Shown in pieces: positions 1 through 11,920 of a stretch of 64,000 nucleotides of DNA; position 1 is the stretch's first letter; every line of letters begins with the position of its first letter. The translations under genes were made by a program, and so were the position numbers. Location: contig NW_006921533.1 of the NCBI RefSeq assembly GCF_000340215.1, positions 621,616-685,615 on the forward strand, given 5' to 3'. A model generated the notes under the pieces. That model was not told the origin of the DNA. It saw only the letters and a program-made list of their open reading frames with translations, and did not search any database. The DNA is from Pseudocercospora fijiensis CIRAD86 (lineage: Eukaryota; Ascomycota; Dothideomycetes; Mycosphaerellales; Mycosphaerellaceae).

Positions 1-348
1 GACAGGTTACACGACAGCCTGAGAACCAACGCCACACAACACGACATCATCGACATGCTCGGTATCAAGACACTGCATGGAGAATGCCCGCTGCCCGCAT
101 GCGCACCCGCTTCCTCGGCAAACACGCACAGCTGACGCAGGAATGGTGGCTCTCCGGCAAAAAATCTTGGCTTCTGATTGCACATGCAGTAGCGGCAGCC
201 ATGAATGGAGCCGCTGCCCACGCGACGACCGTGCTGTGGGTGGAGCGTACTAAGCGTAGGCGAGGTGTAAGACGTGACCTGATTCTTTTGCAATGCGCTT
301 TCACTTCTCCTCCACCCGCCTTTGCGCAGAAGAATCCCCTCTCGTAGG
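1..348. other. Region upstream of permease, no supported gene
   Basis: No gene is supported here. A frame on the + strand is open from the window edge to a stop near 132, and could be the tail of an exon cut by the window. It has no recognisable domain, and I do not call it. The last part of the interval is the leader of the permease that starts at 349. Confidence 0.4.
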
Positions 349-2078
349 ATGGCATCGCCTACGTCGTCATCGTCCTCGGCGCAGCCAGCACATATTTCGG
401 AAGATGTCACAACCAAGACCAACGTCTCGAGGACGTCGAAAGAGCTGGCAGCGTTTGATCGAATGGTCGATGATGGCGAGGACTTGGACTATCATGGCCA
501 TCTCAAGTCGTCGCGGCAGGGGGACCGAGGCTTTACGAAGAATGATCGGCAGGATATGAAGAGGATGGGGAAAGAGCAGGAATTGAGGAGAAACTTCAGA
601 GGCCTGTCGACAATCGCTTTTACTGTCATTCTACAAGGAACGTGGGAAGTGCTGTTGGCGGCGTCTTATCAAGGCATGTACAGTGGTGGGCTGGCGGGCT
701 TGTTCTGGTCATACATTTGGACGTTTATCGGCTTCTCGCTTGTCGTTGTCAGCTTGGCTGAGATGGCGTCAATGGCACCGACTAGTGGAGGACAGGTGAG
801 TTGTTTACGTGCCTATATACTGACGGCTTGTGCTGACTGTGCTTGTAGTATCACTGGGTATCTGAGTTTGCTCCTCCCAAGTATCAGAAACTCCTCTCCT
901 ACTTCACCGGTTGGATGTCAACCCTCTCATGGCAGGCAGGAACAGCTTCTGGACCTTTTCTGGTGGGCACGCTCATACAAAGTCTGGCATACATCAACCA
1001 CCCCGAATATAGCGCGACTAACTGGCAAGGCACTCTCTGCGTGTGGGCCATTACTCTGATCGTACTTCTCGGCAACGTCTATGGAGGAAATGCCATGCCA
1101 GTCTTTCAAAATCTGATGCTCATATTGCACGTTTTCGGATTCCTCACCATCATAGTCTGCATCTGGGTCCTGGCACCACGAAACTCCGCAGAAGTGGTCT
1201 TCACTCAATTCTACAACGGCGGCAACTGGTCTTCGATGGGCCTCGCTCTTATGGTTGGCCAGATTTCCGCCATCTACGCTTGCATTTGTAGCGATGCTGC
1301 GGCACACATGTCAGAAGAGATCAAAGACGCAGGCCGCACAGTCCCGAAAGCGATGATAGGCTCCTACGTCCTAAACGGTGGCCTCGGAATCGTCTTTCTG
1401 GTAACATTCCTCTTCAGCGTCGTAGATCTCGAAGGCGCTCTCAACGACGAAACCGGCTACCCATTCCTCTACGTCTTCAAAAACGCCTTCTCCCTCCCCG
1501 CCGTCAACGCCCTCGCCTCAATCGTCATAATCCTAATCTTCGCCGGAACCCTCTCCTACAACCTCAGCACATCCCGCCAAACCTGGTCTTTCGCCCGTGA
1601 CCAAGGCCTCCCCTTCTCGAATTGGCTCGCAAAAGTCAACGTCAACCTCGAAGTCCCCGCGAACTCCGTCATCTTCACCTGCGGCTTTACCATCGTCCTC
1701 TCCTTCATCAACTTCGGCTCCGACGTGGCTTTCAACGCCATCATATCCCTAAACCTCGTCTCCCTGATGATCACATATCAGATCTCCATCGCTTGCGTTC
1801 TATATCGACGCATCTACCAACCGGAACTTCTCCCCAAAGCGAGATGGAGTTTGGGGAAATGGGGTGTTGCGATTAATTCTGGGGGTTTGGCGTATAGTAC
1901 TTTTTGCTTCTTTTGGTGTTTCTGGCCGAATGTGTATCAGCCCAGTTTGGTGGATTTCAATTGGAGTGTGTTGATGTTCATTGTTGTGGCGATAATCGCG
2001 GCGATTGATTGGGTTCTCAGGGCGCGACATGTGTATAAAGGACCAGTCGTACTTGTCGAGGGATGGAGGGAGCAGTAG
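349..2078 (+). CDS. Amino acid/GABA/choline-type permease (APC superfamily)
   Basis: This is a plasma-membrane or vacuolar transporter of the amino acid-polyamine-organocation superfamily. It resembles fungal GABA (Uga4) and choline (Hnm1) permeases; the substrate is inferred only. Two exons, 349-795 and 849-2078, flank a 53-base GT-AG intron and give 558 residues, normal for the family. I chose the ATG at 349 because codons upstream in the same frame contain only a TTG. A hydrophilic N-terminus of about 85 residues precedes the family's first-helix region, where LQGTWEVLLAASYQG is visible. About twelve hydrophobic segments follow, with the conserved EIKDAGRTVPKAM loop and the SRQTWSFARDQGLPFS segment. 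The last 240 bases change sharply in codon use, from C-ending to G/T-ending codons. The gene converges on the phospholipase D gene, with only 84 bases between stop codons. Confidence 0.88.
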
Positions 2079-2162
2079 TAGTAGTAGTAAGAGGTCTCTC
2101 TGTGATGTGTATTATGGATGTTGCATTTCAGCGAGCATTGTACGCATGAGTTCTTTTTTTTT

Positions 2163-5100
2163 TTAAGTATACACACTCTCCGTAATAGAATTAACCTGCA
2201 ACCCCCTCTCAGCAAGTTCCGCCCCCTCCAAAAACCTGAGAGGCATCCAAACCAAATGCCCCCGAATCTTATCCAGTTCCTGCCTCACCACCTCCACCGG
2301 TTGAAATTCATCAAACACATGTCCAGCTTTCCTCGACCCCTTGGATCCCAGAAACTTATCATACTCCTCAAAAGTCTTGACGTTATCGTCCGGGTCGGCG
2401 TGGAAAATGTGGCGAAAGACTTTCGTGTTGATGGTGGCGTTCTGCGTCCACATTTCCCAGAGCGAGTCCGAGAGCGGGTCTTGGATGAATTCGTCCCATT
2501 CGTCGTTGTGGTACCAGTCGTTGTCGGCGTCGCCGGGGGGTTGGGCGTTGATGTCGTTTTCGGCGTCGAGGGGGTGGGGTGGTAGGAGGCCGAGATGTTC
2601 GCGCCAGAGCATGCGGCGGAGAGTGGCGGCGTGGTGGCCGGCTGTGAATTCTTCGCCGTTCATGCGGGATGGAAGGGGTAGCGTGTCTTCCATGACGATA
2701 CTGAGCTCGGAATCGTGGAAGCCGATTTGACTTCGGTCGTTGATGTTGGATGAGCCGCAGATGGCGATTCGGTCGTCTGCAATGAGGAGCTGGGGTGGGT
2801 TAGCTTGCATAACATAACCAATGCCGATGTCGCCGCGCGCGCACTCACCTTGCTGTGGATGTAAAGCTCTTCTTGCACAAAGTTCTCCAGCTCTTGCTGC
2901 CGAGCATCTTCACTCTCCTCATCGTCGCCATCTTTGCTACCATCTTCCTTACGACCGGCATACTGCTCCTCGCTCGGCTTCTTCTGGCCCAGCAAAGCAT
3001 CATGAGCGATACTGTCCTGACTCTGGACATGATCGTCCATGTTTTGGTGCTGGTGTTCCTCAAATCTTCGCTTCTTGTCTGCGAGTACAGTAGCGTCGTC
3101 ATTTTCATCTTCTGGATGAATTTTGTCTTTCTCGTCAAGGTCCAAAGACGTTCGTCTTCCTTTGTTGAACAGGGCCTTAAAACCACCTTCCATGGCGGTC
3201 TTTCGAGCGCCGACATTGGCGCTACCCTCCAGACTTTCACTTGCATGGACGCCCTCAGGCATGATCTCCTCGGCCTGAGCGCGCTGAACCTCCTGATATG
3301 TGACACCGCTCTTCTGCTCCTGTTCTTTGAGCTTAGGTGTCTTGTTGAGACGGTCATAAGAGCGCAGGTTGAAGCAGTACATGTACTGAGTTGGGTCGAC
3401 GCCTGCAGCCTTTACCTTGCCGAAGATACTTTCGTCTCCACGACAGATTGACTTGTACTGGTAGTCCATGATGGCCCGGGTACCAGCTGCGGCGTTGTCT
3501 CGTAGATCACCAGCGAAACCGGGAATAGCAGGAATCACGATGATGACCCGGAACTTTCGGTTCTCCTTGGCCGCTGAGATGATGGCATCCGCAATGGCTC
3601 CACCAATTTGGTTGTGAATCGGCGCCTGGTTTGGACCAGTCGCAGTGATGAAGAATTGGTTCTCGATGTAAACATAGTGTTTTGCTTCCCTAATGACCTG
3701 GCAGTATGCGTTTTGAATGCTTTGCTCGGCGAGAATACCAGATGACCAATCGGCAGATGATCGTACCAATTGAGCATGAACCGTGCCTTGTGAGGTGACT
3801 ATACCATGATCGACCTTATCGGAAGGTCCGTAACCCTTGCTCTTCTCAGCCATACCACCTGAAGCAGTAGTTGTGCCCTCCTTCTTCGGATCATTGCCAG
3901 TGACTTTGGCGTTCTCTTGATGTTGGGGCTTCAAGTGATCTTTGACAGCTTCTTGCTCGCCGCTGTGATGCGGCATGTGAACTCCATGTTCTCGCAGCTG
4001 CTTCTCAAGGCCGTGACCAAACCCATGCTGGTGTTTTGTATAACCATGCTCGTCAACTTCTTCCTGAGCATCTAGAAATTCTTCAGATTCGTCCTCCGCG
4101 ATTGGCTGCTGTTCTGCGCCGCCCTCAGACGGTGGGTGCTGTCGTGTCTTGCCCTGTCTCGGATTGCCTCGCTTGTTCTGTAGCGGCGATAGTGGATGGC
4201 GTACGTAGTCTCCGACCGGATGCTTAGGTCTCTGCACACCGATGAGGTCCTCGTCTTCGCCGGTGCGTCCTGTCAGAGTAAGCCAGTCGTATCTTTCATC
4301 GCGCTTGTACTTGTCACGCTTGCAAAAATTCCATCGCAGGACAAAATGCTCGGCGATATCGTAAATGCAAGGTCCAATGACGCCCATAGCCACATCATGC
4401 CATGGCATCCTACCATAATCCGCTTTCGAGACCTCATTGCTCTTCCAATCTTGCACACTCTGGAAGTCCATGATGCGATTGTTGTTGAAGTCTTGACCCG
4501 GGAACATCTCATTCTGCACACCAGCTGGATGTGCGTCGGCAAGCACATGCTGGCGGTTGTCCCATCGACCGAAGCAAAGATCCAGACCTCCAATGAATGC
4601 AAGATCGTAGTCGATTACGATGAACTTTTCATGATGAGCCCAATAGAACGTCATATCAGAAGCATTCTCCAGGACGTTGTGGTCGGGATGTCGCATGAGT
4701 CTGATATTGCCATGTCCCGGAGTTCCTTCGGGGCATAGCGCCATCAGAGCCTTCTTGGTATGCTCGGAATTGCATGTCAACGCGTGTTGAACCTCTCGGT
4801 AGACGATGACATAGATTTTGACGCCTCTCTCTGCAGCACGCTTGAGCACGTTGTCCAATCGCCATTGCTGGTTGTGGTAGGGTGGTCTTCTCAAGAAGAG
4901 TTCCGGGCTCAGCCACCAGTCTTCGATGTAGATGGTTTCCTTGGCTCGCTCCAGTGCCACCGATACGGCATGGAAGTAGTCGCGTCCGTCAATGTACCAC
5001 TTGATCAGATTGCCATCTCGCTCAGGCGCAAAGCTTTGAAAGCGATGGCGCTCGGCAATCTTTGTTCGCTTGGCATCAGTCCTCTGTTCGTGTTCCTCAT

Positions 5101-5305
5101 CGTGCCGGTGATTTGTGTTGACCAGATTCTGAAACTTTCCCAGGCGATGCTTCAGATGGATGGCAGAGACCTTGGCATCGTGAAGCTTTGTATCTTTCAG
5201 CTTTTCACGCAGCTTTGCAAAAGTGCCTCCCTTCTCATGATCCTCGCCATCCAGATGCTTCTTCTGCTCTTCCGCGCTGCCAACATCGGAGGTCTTACCA
5301 ACCAT
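2163..5305 (-). CDS. Phospholipase D with two HKD motifs, no PX/PH domain
   Basis: The protein should hydrolyse phosphatidylcholine to phosphatidic acid and choline at membranes. Exons 5305-2849 and 2789-2163 flank a 59-base GT-AG intron and encode 1,027 residues. The ATG at 5305 is used; an upstream in-frame TTG at 5332 is not a start. The first HKD motif is H225-x-K227-x4-D232 followed by FIGG. The second is H817-x-K819-x4-D824, and the intron falls exactly between K819 and the next residue. Between the two catalytic halves lie a hydrophilic His/Glu/Gln-rich insert (about residues 385-525) and an acidic stretch shortly before the second motif. No PX or PH domain precedes the first motif, unlike yeast Spo14, so this belongs to the shorter fungal PLD group. 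The 3' end shows a C-rich to G-rich composition switch. Confidence 0.9.
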
Positions 5306-5663
5306 GCTTGCGGAAGAGCTGGGCCGAAGCAATGTGCAATGTTATCAGAGCGACAGGACGTGGTCGTTTTGATCGCACGGCATAGAGTTTTAGTGACACT
5401 GCCAGGATAATTCCTGATGTTCCCTGCAAATTCGGCATCCCCGCCATCGGTGACCTCATAGCGGGGCCAAAAGGATCACCAAGATTGAGTTTCAGCACAA
5501 GTTCGGTATCCCAGATCCGAAGAAGAAACTCCACGCACGCACCATGCGATGCGAGCCATTCATTGCCTGGCCTTCTTCCGTTCTTCTTATCTGGACAGCG
5601 AGGTTGTACCTGCCTGCAGCAACGACACATATTCCGTGATGAAGGGCTCGGATGTGATGTCCT
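5306..5663. other. Intergenic, PLD promoter and GH92 3' flank
   Basis: The 358 bases lie between the PLD start and the GH92 stop, both on the - strand. The interval must hold the PLD promoter and the GH92 terminator. I see no gene or strong motif in it. Confidence 0.6.
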
Positions 5664-8269
5664 TCACTCAGAATCCAAAGCCACTGCGGTCATCCCCCAC
5701 TGCTGTCCCTGCTCCGACATGTCAAACTCAATTCTTTCCGCCGTCAAAATTTGCCCATGTCTCAGCACAGGCTTCTTAACCGCCTTACCATCGACTTTCA
5801 ACCCCTTCACATACGGCTTCGTAGGGGCGCCAGGCGCAGAAATCGTAAGCGTATGCTCCTCGCCACCGATCCCACCCGTGGCAGCTCCGGAAGGGAATCG
5901 AATGGTGAGTTTCTCGAAAAACGGGGCACCGACGATGTACTCATCCGAAGCAGGGTTGACCGGATAGAAGCCCATTGCCGAGAAAATGTACCACGCGCTC
6001 ATCTGGCCCAAGTCTTCGTTGCCGGAGAGTCCGGCGGCGGTAGCGTTGTAGTTCTGAGCGGCAATATCGCGGACGAGGGTAGCGGTCATGCCAGGATATC
6101 CGATTGCCGAGTACAGGTACGGGGCATGGTGCGAAGGCTCGTTGCTATGATCGTTGTGGCCGCCGCCGAAATATTCGTCGAGTTTGCTTCGCATCTTTGC
6201 GCGGCTGCCCATTAGCTTGGCAAGGCCTAGGGGATCGTGCATGACATTGAATGTGTAGATCCAGTCATCACCTTCAGCCCAGCCTTGTTCGCTGCCTGCC
6301 CACGTGCCGTTGTCATTCTTCGCTTCCATGAACCCGGTCTCGGAATTGTAGATGTTACGGTAATTCATGCTTCGCTTGTGCAGCTCTGCAGCGGTCTTCT
6401 CATCACCAGCATGCTGCGCGACGATCGCAGCCGCGTGGTCATCGAACGCATAGTCGAGAGTCCTGCTAGCACTTTCACTCCACCTATCATTTGCGACATA
6501 GCCTTTGCTCAGGTACGTCGTCAGTCCTGCTCGTACCTCGTCAGGAGTGTATGCTTCTCGATCGTAATAGAGCAGCTCCGTGTCGTTGATGGGCGGCTCA
6601 TAGGCATTCTTCTTCACGCCCTCCCAAGCCTTCTTGACATCGAAATCTTTGAATCCTCTGGCAAGTGCATTTGCAAGCACTGCATCAACATGCGTTCCGA
6701 TCATGATGTTTGTCTCTACCACATTGGCCCACATCGGCAACCGGCCAGCCCAATCATAGATCTTGACGAGAGATCGCATCATAGAATTGACACGCTCTGG
6801 CGCGAACATGGTGAGTAAGCTGTGTTCCGCGCGAAACGTGTCCCAGATTGACCAGGACTGGTAATACGAATCTGCTTCCGAATGAACACTATCCGTGTAC
6901 CCGCTATAATACGTCCTTTTGCCCTGGCCTTTCGAAAATGGCTCCGAGAAATCGGAAGGATATTGCAGAGCATGGAAAAGGCCAGTATACCAAATCGTCC
7001 GTTGATCATGATCCCCATCAGTCTTATTGACTCCTTCAATCGTCACTCGTCCAAGCTTCTCAAGCCAAGCGTTCTTCAAATCGTCCACAGCTTGTGCGAA
7101 AGTCACCCGTGCCGGCGCCTCAATCTCAAGATTCGCTCTAGCCTGCTCGATACTGACGAAAGAAACCCCCGTCCGGACTTCAACATATCTCGTCCCTTTC
7201 GCAAATTTGACATAAGCTCCTAGCACATCTCCTTTCCCCTCGACCTTGCCGTCATGTTTTTGCTCTGCATTCGCAACTCCAAACGACTCAAAAGGCTCCG
7301 AGAATCGTGAAACAAAATACCCAGAGAATCCATCGGCACGAAGAGGACCTAGAGCGGAATCTTGTCGTTGCGGATTGCTGCCAGAAATTTCTTGACTTTT
7401 TTCATCCACAAAGATACTGCCGGTCCAGTTCTTACGAGTAGCTTGAACGAATACGTAAGGCTGGTCTGAGCCTGCATTGCTGAAATCTACCAGTAGCCGT
7501 CCAACGTGGGAAGTAGCTGTCATTGCCACTTTAATGAGACCAGGTCCTGGATTCGCATGCGTGTAGGAAGTCGGCGCAACGGGCACATCTCTTCGAATCC
7601 TCCCATTCGCGCCAGCTTGCACAACATCTGGAACATCTCCCGCCCCTCCAGGCACAGGCGAAAAAATACTCTCCGTCAAATTCCAATCCCCTTCAACAGC
7701 AACCGCCTCCATCTCCACCTCATAAACATGCGGCGTACTAACCTCATCCCTCTTAAAAAACCTCCTCCCCCTCTTCACAAACCCCGTTTCCACCTCTCCA
7801 ACCCCAGGGCAAATCACAACCTGTCCAGACTCCCCCATCCAAATCGCAGGCTGATGCGTCGCTTGAAAACCATGGATATATCCATCCATCTCATGATACG
7901 GACATTGACTGATAAAATTCTTCACGCATTGAAATCAGCAGTCCACCTCATCATCACACAACCTTGCATTACAACTCAATGTATCTTACTTACCTCCCTC
8001 GTCTGCGCCACCCACCTCGTCATACCAAAAGGCATCCCAACACTAGGAATCATGCCTCCATTTCCATTCGGCGTAATCCCAAAGGTTCCGATTTTGGGAT
8101 TTACGAATTTTAAAACTCCAACGTTATCGTGGTATTGATTTCCCGGTACCGCAGCAGTCGTGGCAGAATCAAAGAAATATGAATGTAGAAAATACACGCT
8201 TGAGAAGAACATGATGGCGTAAGATGTCAGACGAAGAAGTCTGGTGGAGGAAGAAGACATTGAATGCAT
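5664..8269 (-). CDS. GH92 family alpha-1,2-mannosidase, membrane-anchored
   Basis: Glycoside hydrolase family 92 enzymes are calcium-dependent exo-alpha-mannosidases that trim mannans or N-glycans. Exons 8269-7994 and 7919-5664 flank a 74-base GT-AG intron and encode 843 residues. The ATG at 8269 was chosen because the longer frame upstream begins at a GTG. Residues about 10-32 form a hydrophobic signal anchor, so the enzyme is probably secretory-pathway membrane bound or extracellular. Family signatures are PFGMTRWVAQTRE at the exon junction, SIWDTFRAEHSLL, EGDDWIYTFNVMHD, GGGHNDHSNEPSHH and, near residue 725, GNEDLGQMSAWYIF followed by GFYPV. The joined exons restore the conserved TREN motif, which supports the splice sites. 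Length is usual for a fungal GH92 protein. The physiological substrate is not visible. Confidence 0.92.
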
Positions 8270-8621
8270 TTTCCTTCTTCTTCTTCTTCTATGATTGGAA
8301 TGGCCTGCTGTGGTGGTAGAGGAAGGCGAAGGATCATCCGTTGCGGGGAGGTGCAGCAGGGTAACATCGTCGTGGCATCCTGCAGAAGTGGCGTGGCACA
8401 CAGTGCAAAGATGCGACTGTCTGTCGGCGAATGTGTCGCGATGTGGAGGAGATGGAAGAAATGATGATGAAATTTGGAGAGCGATGATGGAGGATTATCG
8501 AGGAAGAAGACGTCTACAGGCAAGATTGTAGAATACAGCGCCGGGATGGCCTTGGCATGGCCTGACAGGGTTCCGTCAGCAATACATTCATCTCAGTACA
8601 TACAGCAGCAGTATACTGCTT
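8270..8621. other. Intergenic with TTC microsatellite
   Basis: The 352 bases lie between the GH92 start and the stop of the thioredoxin-domain gene. The part next to GH92 holds a short TTC/CTT microsatellite at about 8271-8290, which would lie in the GH92 5' leader. No gene is visible. Confidence 0.6.
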
Positions 8622-10976
8622 TTAGAACAGCCCGTCCTCTATCTGTTTCAAATCTAAACATCTACAAGCACCACCGTCACAAAGCTGAACCATATTTCTC
8701 TCAGGCGGGAGGTCTTTCAGCAGCGCATTACGGTTTCTCAGCCACTCGCTGTTCGATCCGCCTCCAATACGGAGGATGGTGTAGTTGGGTCGCACGGTCT
8801 CGCGAGCCTTCTTCAAAGCTGCTTCCGCCGCATCGCCCTCGCCAACGATCATGAGGCCTTTCATTCCCAGCTTTGATGCCACAACGCTCGACAGCATGCC
8901 GCTAAACAAGCCAGGATGCTGCTCGATTTCGACTTCGAAGCACGCCACGACTCGTCGACCCATCTTCTCGTATTCCGCGTCATTGAGCAAAGACCCCAAG
9001 CGGAACAAGTTCGCAGCACTAACCCCGTTGACGCTTGGCTCGGCATTATCCATTGCATCTTTGGTCCGGATGAGAATGTCAGGTTGATCGGCTGGTGTCG
9101 AGAAGAAGCCATACTTCAAATCATCCCAGAACAGCTTGTTTTGGGTCTTCTGTAGAGTTTCGGCGAACTCAAGCCACCGGCTGTCGAACGTGGCCTCATA
9201 GAGATCAAGCAATCCGGAAACGAAGAAGGCGTAATCGTCAGCGAATCCTTGAGTTTCTCCGGGCCCTTCGCGATACACTCTCTTGAGAGTGCCGGTTGCC
9301 GGATCGAATAAATGCTCTTGTATGCACGTGACCGCTCTGACCGCGCTGGACAAATAACGCGTTGCCTGAGCCGGCGCACTTGATTGCAAGACAGCACTCG
9401 TACGCGCAAGACCACCAATAGCTAACCCGTTCCAAGATGTCACGATTTTGTCGTCCAGTGCAGGCCTGGGCCGAGTCTTTTCCCGATGCGCAAGCAGTTT
9501 CTGTCTACCATCCAGAATCATTTGTTTCACTTCATCCTCGGGCAGTCCAAGCTCCTTGGCTAGATCCGGAATGTCGTATTGTACGCACAGTGTATTCTGC
9601 CCCGCGAGCTCGCCTTGCGCATCAGATCGCTGATCGATGTTGCCCTCAGGACGGACATTCCAGTACTTGGCGCAAATATCGACTTGAGCATCACCCAGCA
9701 CCTGTTTGAACTCGTCAAAGGTCCAGACATAGTACGCGCCTTCGCGCTTTTCTTTATCGGAGACGGTAGGTGAAGAGTCTGCATCCTCGGCGGAACAAAT
9801 GCCCCCGAGCGGAGACTGCATTGGGGGGCTCGTCAAATAGGTGGCGATGTCAATGGCAGTTTCCAGGAACAAGGGCGATTTTGTCAATAGATAAGCGTCC
9901 AGATACACAGGTAGCAACTGAGCATTATCGTAAAGCATTTTCTCGAAATGCGGCAGGCTCCAGTCCCGTGTGACCGAGTATCTCGCGAATCCGTGGCCAA
10001 TCTGATCTTTGATACCGCCCTTCGCCATCGCCGCAAGGGTATTCACGGCCATTGCGCGCGCCTCTACGCACTCCTTTTCCCCAACAATCTCGCGCACCAC
10101 ACTTGGATAGGCTGCAACTCTGAGCAGAGGACGAATATGCACCGGAGTCGGGAATTTAGGCGCTCCTCCAAAGCCATGGTGCTTGGGATCGTAACGCATC
10201 TTGTAGTGCTGGAAGGCATCATCGAGCAAATCCAGCTCCAGTTCGTCTTCATCGTCTGTGCGACCGTTCTTACCGCCAATGCTGCCTTCTTGCGCAAATT
10301 CGCGAAGCTGTCTGGTGATCTCTTTACCACTCTGTCTTACTCTAGCTTCTTGCTCTTTCCAAGTTGTTGCGATCTTGATCAAAATATCCTCAAAGCCTCC
10401 CGCTGCCTGCAATCTCTCGCTCTTAGGACCAGGCCAGTATGTGCCTCCAAATACGGGTTCGAGATCGGGAGTGACAAAAACATTCATAGGCCAACCGCCG
10501 CCGCCATTGGTAGCCTGGAGAAAGTCCATGTACTGCCTGTCAATGTCCGGACGCTCTTCACGATCAATTTTCACAGGGATGAAATTTTCGTTCAGCAATC
10601 GTGAAATACGCGGGTCGTCGAAGCTCTCATGGGCCATGACATGACACCAATGGCATGCGGAATATCCGATAGAGACGAAGAGCAGTCGGTTGGTCTTTCG
10701 CGCCAGCTCGAGCGTTTCTGGATTCCACAGTTGCCATGCAGTGGGATTGTCCTTGTGGCTCCTCACATACGGGCTCTTGCTCTCGCCGCAGCGGTTTGTG
10801 AGCGAGAGCGCCCTGTCGAGAGCGGGCGGACTGGCCATCGTGGAATATGCGGGTTGATGTCTGGGTGCTATCGAGAAGCGATTTGTGCGACTGGCATAGT
10901 TCGACTTCGCAAAGAGCAAGGACCTAGGAAGCGCAAGACCTCTGCTCCCGAGTGTTCGGCGCAATGCAAAGAGCAT
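8622..10976 (-). CDS. Thioredoxin-domain protein, YyaL/SPATA20 (DUF255) family
   Basis: This is a homologue of bacterial YyaL and mammalian SPATA20, which combine an N-terminal thioredoxin-like fold with an alpha/alpha-barrel. The biochemical function of the family is not settled. A single exon encodes 784 residues from an ATG at 10976. The first 45 or so residues are rich in Arg, Ser and Leu and lack acidic residues, as expected of a mitochondrial presequence. The domain begins near residue 64 with SKSPYVRSHKDNP. The CxxC motif is C108-H-W-C111 within SACHWCHVM, followed by the DREERPDID and GGWPMNVFVTPD segments typical of the family. The barrel portion includes HFEKMLYDNAQLL and a DKIVTSWNGLAI segment. 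No frameshift or intron is seen. Confidence 0.92.
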   Translation of the reverse strand: MLFALRRTLGSRGLALPRSLLFAKSNYASRTNRFSIAPRHQPAYSTMASPPALDRALSLTNRCGESKSPYVRSHKDNPTAWQLWNPETLELARKTNRLLFVSIGYSACHWCHVMAHESFDDPRISRLLNENFIPVKIDREERPDIDRQYMDFLQATNGGGGWPMNVFVTPDLEPVFGGTYWPGPKSERLQAAGGFEDILIKIATTWKEQEARVRQSGKEITRQLREFAQEGSIGGKNGRTDDEDELELDLLDDAFQHYKMRYDPKHHGFGGAPKFPTPVHIRPLLRVAAYPSVVREIVGEKECVEARAMAVNTLAAMAKGGIKDQIGHGFARYSVTRDWSLPHFEKMLYDNAQLLPVYLDAYLLTKSPLFLETAIDIATYLTSPPMQSPLGGICSAEDADSSPTVSDKEKREGAYYVWTFDEFKQVLGDAQVDICAKYWNVRPEGNIDQRSDAQGELAGQNTLCVQYDIPDLAKELGLPEDEVKQMILDGRQKLLAHREKTRPRPALDDKIVTSWNGLAIGGLARTSAVLQSSAPAQATRYLSSAVRAVTCIQEHLFDPATGTLKRVYREGPGETQGFADDYAFFVSGLLDLYEATFDSRWLEFAETLQKTQNKLFWDDLKYGFFSTPADQPDILIRTKDAMDNAEPSVNGVSAANLFRLGSLLNDAEYEKMGRRVVACFEVEIEQHPGLFSGMLSSVVASKLGMKGLMIVGEGDAAEAALKKARETVRPNYTILRIGGGSNSEWLRNRNALLKDLPPERNMVQLCDGGACRCLDLKQIEDGLF

Positions 10977-11920
10977 CCACCAAGATCATTCAGTTATGTA
11001 AAAAGAGATGGCTTGACCTACCATCTGTCGCGTGGAAGCGTGAAGAAAATCTCTGCCTCAACGCCGAAGCTGCAGCATTTTCGCTCGCCATTCTGTAGCT
11101 TTCCGTAACTCGAGACCGAAAGAATGTGCTTGACGGCTCGCGTGAGGGGGCGCATGACAAGATAACCTTAAAGCGACTGCGCTCCTCATCAGGCTCAACC
11201 TGCTTTGTTGACGTGATCTTGTCGTCTGCGAAGACTGAACGATGTTGTTCGTATGGGGGCCATGGAGCGGACTCGCTCTTCTATTGGTTCTTGAGGCAGG
11301 GTAGTCCACTGGCCACGGTACCTCATCTCATAGAACCGTAAATTAAATGACCATCACAAGGCTTCAAGGCTTTAATCAAAAGATACGAGCCTCTAGCACG
11401 CTACAAACGAGGCCGTCGAATGCATAGGTTGATATACTTACATCTCGCAAGCACAGTGAAGGTAAAGTCTTGGACGCGCGGCGCCATCAGACGCAATCGT
11501 GAACCATTTATTTCATTTGGGAGCGTGACTGTCATTGATCGAATCGAAGCTTTGGGAGTGCCACAAACCATCCCTCCCCTACACTGAAAGAGGAAACTAT
11601 GCACAAAGAAGCAGAGGGGTAATAAAGCCAATGAGCCATCAGGCCTCTCGTCTCATCTCGGTCTCTGTCCAGCAGATGCAGCGAGCTATCCCGGAAGATA
11701 TGCAAGAGCGCTCTGTCGGGTATGACAGACAGAGAACAGTGGTTAGGAAGGCAAGATGTGCTCTGGGCGCCTCAACGAGTGTAAATGCCGGATTCCGCAC
11801 TCAAATCAAACGCCACCGATGCACGCATTTCCTGGAAGACCATCGCTCTCGGTCGCGTCGTAAGTTCTGCAAGGGTCCCATGCGGACTGTAGAATGGAGA
11901 TGCTGTCAAATGCGAGAAAT
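10977..11920. other. Intergenic region, no supported gene
   Basis: The 944 bases hold the promoter of the thioredoxin-domain gene and the 3' flank of the CAP gene. A + strand frame at 11535-11939 runs into the CAP last exon in antisense and has no recognisable domain. I see nothing else. Confidence 0.55.

Noticed and set aside
1..132. Open + strand frame from the window edge
   Set aside because: Too short to judge; no recognisable residues and no splice acceptor visible inside the window.
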